Positions 17,743 to 22,466 of a stretch of DNA of 22,466 bases are shown piece by piece. Both the position numbers and the translations under genes were made by a program. Source of the stretch: Bacteroidota bacterium (GTDB lineage: Bacteria > Bacteroidota > Ignavibacteria > Ignavibacteriales > Ignavibacteriaceae); the NCBI GenBank assembly GCA_021796135.1, contig JAJYOQ010000015.1, forward strand, positions 1 to 22,466, written 5' to 3'. The notes beneath the pieces were generated by a model that was given only the letters and a program-made list of their open reading frames with translations, did no database searches and was not told the DNA's origin. Within the stretch, counting starts at the first letter, position 1. Every line of letters starts with the position of its first letter.

Positions 17743-18632
17743 TGGAAATTTTTTTGAAGGAATATTTATCAATAATTAGACTCGAGAAGAATCTTTCTCC
17801 AAATACTATCTCTGCTTATAAAAACGACTTAACATCATTATTTCGCTACTTAAATGATTTTGGAATTTCTGACCCATCGGAGATTGATTATAAACATTTA
17901 TCCGCATTTTTTAAAGCGCTAAATAACCTTGGAATTGCAAGCAGTTCTGCAGCCAGATATTATTCTTCATTTAAAGGTTTTTTCCTTTATTTAGTAAAGA
18001 ATAATTATATTAAAAATAATCCGGTTGAAAAACTTTCTTCACCAAAACTAAAAAAAAGTCTTCCAGCAGTACTTTCTGTAAGGGAAGTTGACCTAATTTT
18101 ATCTAAGCCGGATATTGAAAATAAACTAGGTTTAAGAGATAAAGCTTTACTGGAACTTTTATATGCCTGCGGCACAAGGGTTTCGGAACTTATTGATCTA
18201 AAGATTTCCGATCTTTATTTTTCTGAGGAAATAATCCGTGTATTCGGAAAAGGTTCAAAAGAAAGATTAATTCCGGTCGGAAGTAGTGCAATTATTTGGG
18301 TTAACAGATATTTGGTTGAGAGCCGTGTGTTGCTTCAAAAGAAAATGAAAAGTGAAAATTATGTTTTTTTAAATAATAATGGGTACAAATTGTCCCGAAT
18401 GGGAGTTTGGAAAATTGTTAATAAATATACTGCGGAAGCCGGAATATCTAAGCAAATACACCCCCATACATTCAGACATTCTTTTGCAACCCATTTACTA
18501 GAAGGCGGAGCTGATCTTCGTGCGGTTCAGGAAATGCTCGGGCATGTAGATATTTCAACCACACAAATTTACACACACATAGACCGGGAATATATTAAAC
18601 AAGTTCACAAAGACTATCATCCAAGAGGATAA
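17742..18632 (+). CDS. xerD: Tyrosine recombinase XerD
   Basis: It resolves chromosome dimers at dif together with XerC. Residues 1-90 form the SAM-like core-binding domain (FLKEYLSIIRLEKNLSPNTI). The catalytic domain carries the full set: Arg146 (CGTRVSEL), Lys170 (FGKGSKERLIPVG), His242 and Arg245 (HPHTFRHSFATHLL), His268 (LGHVDISTTQIYTH) and nucleophile Tyr277. Length 296 is close to E. coli XerD (298), and the tail DREYIKQVHKDYHPRG is XerD-like. XerC is the alternative, and single-recombinase lineages exist. Its ATG shares a base with the stop of the PgpH-type gene, suggesting coupled translation. No phage or integron genes are adjacent, so this is the housekeeping enzyme rather than a mobile integrase. 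Confidence 0.9.
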   Translation: MEIFLKEYLSIIRLEKNLSPNTISAYKNDLTSLFRYLNDFGISDPSEIDYKHLSAFFKALNNLGIASSSAARYYSSFKGFFLYLVKNNYIKNNPVEKLSSPKLKKSLPAVLSVREVDLILSKPDIENKLGLRDKALLELLYACGTRVSELIDLKISDLYFSEEIIRVFGKGSKERLIPVGSSAIIWVNRYLVESRVLLQKKMKSENYVFLNNNGYKLSRMGVWKIVNKYTAEAGISKQIHPHTFRHSFATHLLEGGADLRAVQEMLGHVDISTTQIYTHIDREYIKQVHKDYHPRG

Positions 18633-18633
18633 T

Positions 18634-19287
18634 TTGACAGGAATTCACATAACCGCAAAGTTAATATCATTCATAACTTTTTTACCCTTATTTTTTATAT
18701 CAATTTCAGTTCATGAATTTGCACATGCTTTTTTTGCTAATATGAAAGGAGATGATACCGCTAAAAACCTTGGTAGATTAACTTTAAATCCATTTAAACA
18801 TGCTGATTTAGTGGGGACTTACATTATGCCTCTTGCTTCATTGGCTTCAGGATTTGCGTTGATTGGCTGGGCTAAGCCCGTTCCCGTCAATCGATCAAAA
18901 TTCAAAGATCCTTATAAAGATGATGCTATAGTTTCAGCCGCCGGGCCTGTCTCCAACCTAATACTTGCATTAATTTTTTTAATGATTTTTACTTTTGTAT
19001 TTCATTCAGGTCTAAGTAGTTCTAAGTATTTCTTGAATTTTCTTTGGTATGGAGTATTTTTAAATATCTTTCTGTTTGCTTTTAATTTAATACCAATTCC
19101 TCCTTTAGATGGTTCTTTCATATTATTTGATCTTTTTCCTAATAAATATACTGCTCAAATATTAAAACTTGGGATATACGGATCAATTATTCTTATGTTC
19201 ATAATTTATAGTCCTTTATGGTCTTATTTTATGAATTTCATAAACTTAATATTAAGTTTGCTTTTGAAAATTGCTGGCTTTAATTGA
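18634..19287 (+). CDS. Site-2-protease-like membrane metallopeptidase (M50)
   Basis: A 217-residue multi-pass membrane protein with the zinc motif HEFAH (His27, Glu28, His31) in the first helix and the third ligand Asp159 in NLIPIPPLDGS. The short form without PDZ or CBS domains resembles B. subtilis YwhC-type proteins, whose substrates are mostly unknown. The start is TTG: no ATG occurs until after HEFAH, and AGAGGA (18624-18629) lies four bases upstream of the TTG. The stop codon of xerD is one base before the start, and the stop overlaps the next gene (TGATG). It probably cleaves transmembrane segments of membrane proteins; no anti-sigma factor is visible nearby as a target. Confidence 0.88.
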   Translation: MTGIHITAKLISFITFLPLFFISISVHEFAHAFFANMKGDDTAKNLGRLTLNPFKHADLVGTYIMPLASLASGFALIGWAKPVPVNRSKFKDPYKDDAIVSAAGPVSNLILALIFLMIFTFVFHSGLSSSKYFLNFLWYGVFLNIFLFAFNLIPIPPLDGSFILFDLFPNKYTAQILKLGIYGSIILMFIIYSPLWSYFMNFINLILSLLLKIAGFN

Positions 19288-20339
19288 TGGTAAGAATCGG
19301 ATTCTATTTTTCATTTATAATATTATTTTTTGCCTCTGTTTTTTGTGGTTGTTCAAACAAAAATAGTAACTACAGGAACGAAAAAGGATCTGGTAAGCAA
19401 ATAAAAAATTCATATGAGCATTTTAGCTCGTTTCTATTTGTAGGTAATATAGGAAAAAATCCAGGTCTATATAAATTTGATATTAATAAAAAGCATACAA
19501 TACAAATATGGTCTAACGCTAAGGAGAAAGTAATTGAGCTTTCATATTCGGCAAATAAGAAGTTTGCTTTTTTCTTAACAGCAGAAAATATTGATAGACT
19601 TGGAGTATTTCCATATCTGACAAATGTAAGATTATATTTAATCGATACTTATAACTCAGATGTTTCCTTCATAAAGAATCTCGGAAACGGATTACAGATA
19701 TTTACGTCATGGGAATCAAAAACAGCTTTCAAGATTATTTTTAATTGTCCTGATAAAAAGATTGTTTCATATATAGACCAGAAAATACAATTTTATAATG
19801 TTTTCGGAAAAGAATTATCAAGTCAAGTTAAAATCTTTGATTTAACAAAAGACGGATACCCGAATCCAGCAATAAAAAACATTCAATATTATTCATTCGG
19901 AAAAGATTATAAAATAGAATATACGGATACTTCAAAAGTTATTTCAATTGAGCAGGATTCGCATCCTGAGGAAAAATTTTTTATTAATTCAAATCAGAAA
20001 CTTGGATATGCGGAATATTCTGATGAAAGCAAATATTTAATTTTTTCTACAAAAAGTTTATCTATTGCCGATAGTGGATTATCAAACGAAAGAAATGAAA
20101 AGTCAAGTATCTATTTATATTCAACGAAAGAAAATAAAATAGTTAAAAATTGGAACGGACGAGGAATAAAAGATTTTCTAATTGTTAATGATTATCTGAT
20201 ATTTGATGAAGGATTTCAAAAGGATTCCGAAATTAAAATAATTAAAATAGATACACAAAAAGATTTTTTTACAATTAAATTAAAAGGCGGCTGCGGATTA
20301 AGAAATATTCCGCAGATGCCGCACAATAAAGACCTGTGA
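19287..20339 (+). CDS. Putative lipoprotein of unknown family
   Basis: I do not recognise this 350-residue protein. It begins with a hydrophobic signal (IGFYFSFIILFFASVF) and Cys20-Gly-Cys22. FCG-C puts Gly at -1, so Cys22 is the likelier lipid-modified residue, although the lipobox is imperfect. A polar linker (NKNSNYRNEKGSGKQ) follows, then strand-rich sequence with repeated aromatic and charged strands (FLFVGNIGKNPGLYKFDI, RLYLIDTYNS, SIYLYSTKEN), which suggests a beta-propeller-like fold. That fold call is a guess from pattern. The C-terminus ends GGCGLRNIPQMPHNKDL. ATG 19287 overlaps the M50 stop (TGATG), and its own stop overlaps the ABC exporter GTG, so it is translated as part of that set and may serve the exporter or envelope maturation. 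Confidence 0.6.
   Translation: MVRIGFYFSFIILFFASVFCGCSNKNSNYRNEKGSGKQIKNSYEHFSSFLFVGNIGKNPGLYKFDINKKHTIQIWSNAKEKVIELSYSANKKFAFFLTAENIDRLGVFPYLTNVRLYLIDTYNSDVSFIKNLGNGLQIFTSWESKTAFKIIFNCPDKKIVSYIDQKIQFYNVFGKELSSQVKIFDLTKDGYPNPAIKNIQYYSFGKDYKIEYTDTSKVISIEQDSHPEEKFFINSNQKLGYAEYSDESKYLIFSTKSLSIADSGLSNERNEKSSIYLYSTKENKIVKNWNGRGIKDFLIVNDYLIFDEGFQKDSEIKIIKIDTQKDFFTIKLKGGCGLRNIPQMPHNKDL
20287..20322 (+). other. GC-rich hairpin before the ABC exporter start
   Basis: GCGGCTGCGGA (20287-20297) pairs over 11 bases with TCCGCA-GAT-GCCGC (20309-20322), with a three-base bulge and an 11-base loop. It lies within the last codons of the lipoprotein gene and ends 13 bases before the GTG start of the exporter. 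No T tract follows, so it is not a standard terminator. Confidence 0.55.
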
Positions 20340-22192
20340 ATACATACAAAAGAATATTAAAATTTGTTAAGCCATATTGGAAGCATCTGGCTGTTTCTAT
20401 AGTTTGTACAATATTCTTTGCCATCTTCAACGGACTTTCTGTTTATCTAACCATTCCATTGCTCGATACATTATTCCAGCAGCAGGGCACTCAATTAGAA
20501 GCCTCACAATCAATATCTATAAATCAGGCTAAGAGTGTTTTACCGGATTGGATTATGAATTTTGAAAAAGATATAACAACTTCGTTTAATAACTTTGTAT
20601 TTGCGGGAAATAAGATAGACGCCTTATTTAGAATTGTTATGCTTGTATTAATAACATTCTTTATAAAAAATATATTCGGCTATTTTCAGGCATATTTTCT
20701 TGCATACGTTGAACAGGGTACAATGAAAGATATTCGGGATAAAGCATATACCCATCTTCATCAATTACCTATGAGCTTTTTTAAACAAGAGAGAGTTGGA
20801 AATTTAATTTCACGGATAACCAATGACGTTACAGTAGTGCAAAACAGCATTTCGGCAACCTTCCTAAATATGATTAGAGAACCTCTTTCAATAATCGTTT
20901 TTATTGGGATAGCATTAAGCATTAGCTGGCAGTTGACTCTATTGGCTTTTATTATCCTTCCGTTTTCCATGTTAATCATAGCATGGATTGGATTGAAATT
21001 GAGAAAATATAGCGCAATAGTTCAGGCAAAGATGGCTGATATAACGAGTATATTGCAAGAAATTATATCAGGAGTTAAAATAGTCAAGGCCTTCGGTATG
21101 GAAGATTATGAAAATCAAAAATTTACCAAAGAAACAAAAAGTTTTTTTAAAACTATGCTGCGCATTTATAGAATTAGAAATGCATCCTCACCTATAACGG
21201 AATTTCTTAGCGTTGCTGTTGGTGCAGTTATAATTTATTATGGCGGTGTATTGGTCCTCCAGCATAATTCACTTAAAGCTAGTGAATTCATTACGTTTTT
21301 GTTTGCGATTTTTCAATTAATGCCGCCGATAAAGGAATTAAGCAGTGTTAATAATAGAATCCAGGAAGCTAGTGCAGCTGCCGACCGCATATTTGAAATT
21401 TTAGATACGGAACCTTTAATTAAGGATAAAACGGGAGCAGTCGATTTAAAGAGTTTTACTGAAGATATAAAATTTGATCACATTTATTTTCATTATGACG
21501 ATTCATCAGAATTAGTCTTGAATGACGTAAATTTCACTGTTAAACGTGGAGAAATAATTGCACTTGTCGGCCCTAGCGGAGGAGGAAAATCTACGTTTGT
21601 GGATTTAATTCCAAGATTTTTTGATCCTACTGCAGGAAGAATATTAATCGATGATGTAGATATTAAAGATATAAAAATAAAAAGTCTTCGTTCTTTACTA
21701 GGGATTGTTACACAAGAAACATTTTTATTTAACGAGTCGATAAAAAGCAATATTGCTTATGGACTAGGTGATTACCCAATTGAAAAGATTATTCAAGCGG
21801 CTAAAACCGCAAATGCCCATGAATTCATAATGGAAATGTCAGAAGGTTATGATACAGTTATTGGTGAACGCGGATTAAAAATTTCTGGGGGTCAACGACA
21901 GAGAATTTCTATCGCAAGAGCATTGTTGAAAAACCCTGAAATAATGATCTTTGATGAAGCTACCTCGGCATTGGATAATGAATCCGAGTTACTTGTACAG
22001 GAGGCAATTGAAAGAATGATGATTAATAGAACAACTTTTGTAATTGCTCACAGGCTTAGTACTATTAGAAATGCCACCAGAATATTAGTCCTTGATAAAG
22101 GATCAATAATTCAAACCGGAACTCACGATGAATTAATAAATGATTCTGAAGGTCTTTACAGAAAATTTTATGAAATGCAGTTTAGAGATTAG
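20336..22192 (+). CDS. MsbA-like ABC exporter (fused permease and ATPase)
   Basis: A 618-residue half-transporter that would work as a homodimer in the inner membrane. The N-terminal part holds six helices (about 18-335) with the IRDKAYTHLHQLPMSFFKQERVGNLISR coupling-helix region at 133-160. The nucleotide-binding domain follows: Walker A GPSGGGKST (412-420), Q-loop Gln460, signature SGGQRQR (517-523), Walker B IMIFDE (Asp540, catalytic Glu541) and H-loop His572. All are intact. It is a little longer than E. coli MsbA because of an insertion between TM1 and TM2 (about 46-95). Lipid A-core flipping is the likely role, supported by the O-antigen-ligase-like gene downstream; drug export is the alternative. 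The start is GTG, overlapping the lipoprotein stop (GTGA), and no in-frame ATG fits the family N-terminus. Confidence 0.9.
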   Translation: MNTYKRILKFVKPYWKHLAVSIVCTIFFAIFNGLSVYLTIPLLDTLFQQQGTQLEASQSISINQAKSVLPDWIMNFEKDITTSFNNFVFAGNKIDALFRIVMLVLITFFIKNIFGYFQAYFLAYVEQGTMKDIRDKAYTHLHQLPMSFFKQERVGNLISRITNDVTVVQNSISATFLNMIREPLSIIVFIGIALSISWQLTLLAFIILPFSMLIIAWIGLKLRKYSAIVQAKMADITSILQEIISGVKIVKAFGMEDYENQKFTKETKSFFKTMLRIYRIRNASSPITEFLSVAVGAVIIYYGGVLVLQHNSLKASEFITFLFAIFQLMPPIKELSSVNNRIQEASAAADRIFEILDTEPLIKDKTGAVDLKSFTEDIKFDHIYFHYDDSSELVLNDVNFTVKRGEIIALVGPSGGGKSTFVDLIPRFFDPTAGRILIDDVDIKDIKIKSLRSLLGIVTQETFLFNESIKSNIAYGLGDYPIEKIIQAAKTANAHEFIMEMSEGYDTVIGERGLKISGGQRQRISIARALLKNPEIMIFDEATSALDNESELLVQEAIERMMINRTTFVIAHRLSTIRNATRILVLDKGSIIQTGTHDELINDSEGLYRKFYEMQFRD

Positions 22193-22200
22193 AAAGTTTT

Positions 22201-22452
22201 ATGATTCATTCTAAATTTAATTTAAATATAATTTTTTACCTTTTTGCTGCTACTGCTTTTAGTATGATGATTTCGCTTTTTTTTATTCAACTTTTTGCAG
22301 GCTTGCTTTCATTATTTTGGCTTTTTGAATCTTATGAAAATAAGAAAAAAGCATTAAATATATTTTCATTATTTGTCATAGGTTTTGGTGTTATACGAAT
22401 TCTTTCTATCATTCTATCAAATTATCCATCCGTTAGTTACACCTCATTTTAA
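22201..22452 (+). pseudogene. N-terminal piece of an O-antigen ligase-like membrane protein, stopped early
   Basis: It begins eight bases after the ABC exporter stop. The 83 residues form three hydrophobic stretches (IIFYLFAATAFSMMIS, FFIQLFAGLLSLFWLF, IFSLFVIGFGVIRILSIIL), with ESYENKKKAL between the second and third and SNYPSVSYTSF at the end. This resembles the opening of O-antigen ligase/polymerase (WaaL/Wzy-type) proteins, normally about 400 residues. The frame ends TTT-TAA and then continues GAA-TTA-CTG-CAA (ELLQ) to the window edge, as if a stop had replaced a residue of a longer gene. Only 14 bases follow the stop, so I cannot tell a real break from a sequencing error or a genuinely short membrane protein. 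Confidence 0.4.
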
Positions 22453-22466
22453 GAATTACTGCAATT

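Noticed and set aside
17742..18632. Tyrosine recombinase as a mark of an integrated mobile element
   Set aside because: The sequence is XerD-like, lies inside a housekeeping gene run, and has no adjacent tRNA, att repeats or phage genes.
1..22466. CRISPR array, tRNA, rRNA, insertion sequence, toxin-antitoxin or defence system
   Set aside because: I looked on both strands and saw no regularly spaced repeats, cloverleaf, transposase or defence-family protein.

Overview
The window is an ordinary, gene-dense stretch of an AT-rich bacterial chromosome, and it points to the Bacteroidota/Chlorobi side of the tree, most likely Ignavibacteria. The strongest clue is the C-terminal type IX secretion sorting domain on the large amylase-like protein (YQNYPNPFNPST, then a YNILGQ core and ASGVYIYRV), which has the wording typical of Ignavibacteria. 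Shine-Dalgarno sequences are mostly weak or absent, several genes start at GTG or TTG, and promoter-like elements fit the Bacteroidota pattern TTTG / TAnnTTTG. The lineage is inferred; no rRNA or marker gene is present.

Layout. (1) 141-2562: a small excisionase-type HTH gene (minus) diverges from a class A penicillin-binding protein (plus). Their shared upstream region carries two identical copies of a 12-bp inverted repeat. (2) 2584-4992, minus: a PflX-type radical SAM protein followed by a 14-helix DHA2-type MFS exporter, a likely two-gene operon. (3) 4993-5304: a gene-free regulatory stretch with a long interrupted inverted repeat. (4) 5305-9534, plus: a 1409-residue secreted GH13 protein with two tandem E-set/Ig-like modules, glucodextranase-like and PKD-like modules and a T9SS tail, closed by a good intrinsic terminator. 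(5) 9645-14312, minus: pepT, a U32-family protein and a YyaL/SSP411-type thioredoxin-fold protein, spaced like an operon. (6) 14576-15442, plus: a secreted acid-phosphatase-type phosphoesterase. (7) 15550 to the window end, plus: a tightly packed run of a PgpH-type 7TM-HD phosphodiesterase, xerD, a site-2-protease-like M50 peptidase, an unrecognised lipoprotein, an MsbA-like ABC exporter, and the start of what looks like an O-antigen ligase interrupted by a stop codon.

How the genes fit together. Envelope work dominates: peptidoglycan synthesis (PBP), export and lipid flipping (MFS, ABC), a membrane protease, and cyclic-dinucleotide turnover (PgpH type). Overlapping start and stop codons (TAATG, TGATG, GTGA) tie xerD, the lipoprotein and the ABC exporter to their upstream neighbours. 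I see no defence island, CRISPR array, transposon, tRNA or rRNA. I do not see a clear undescribed system; the best leads are the paired operators, the GC-rich hairpin in front of the ABC exporter, the domain architecture and altered motifs of the amylase-like protein, and the lipoprotein of unknown family.
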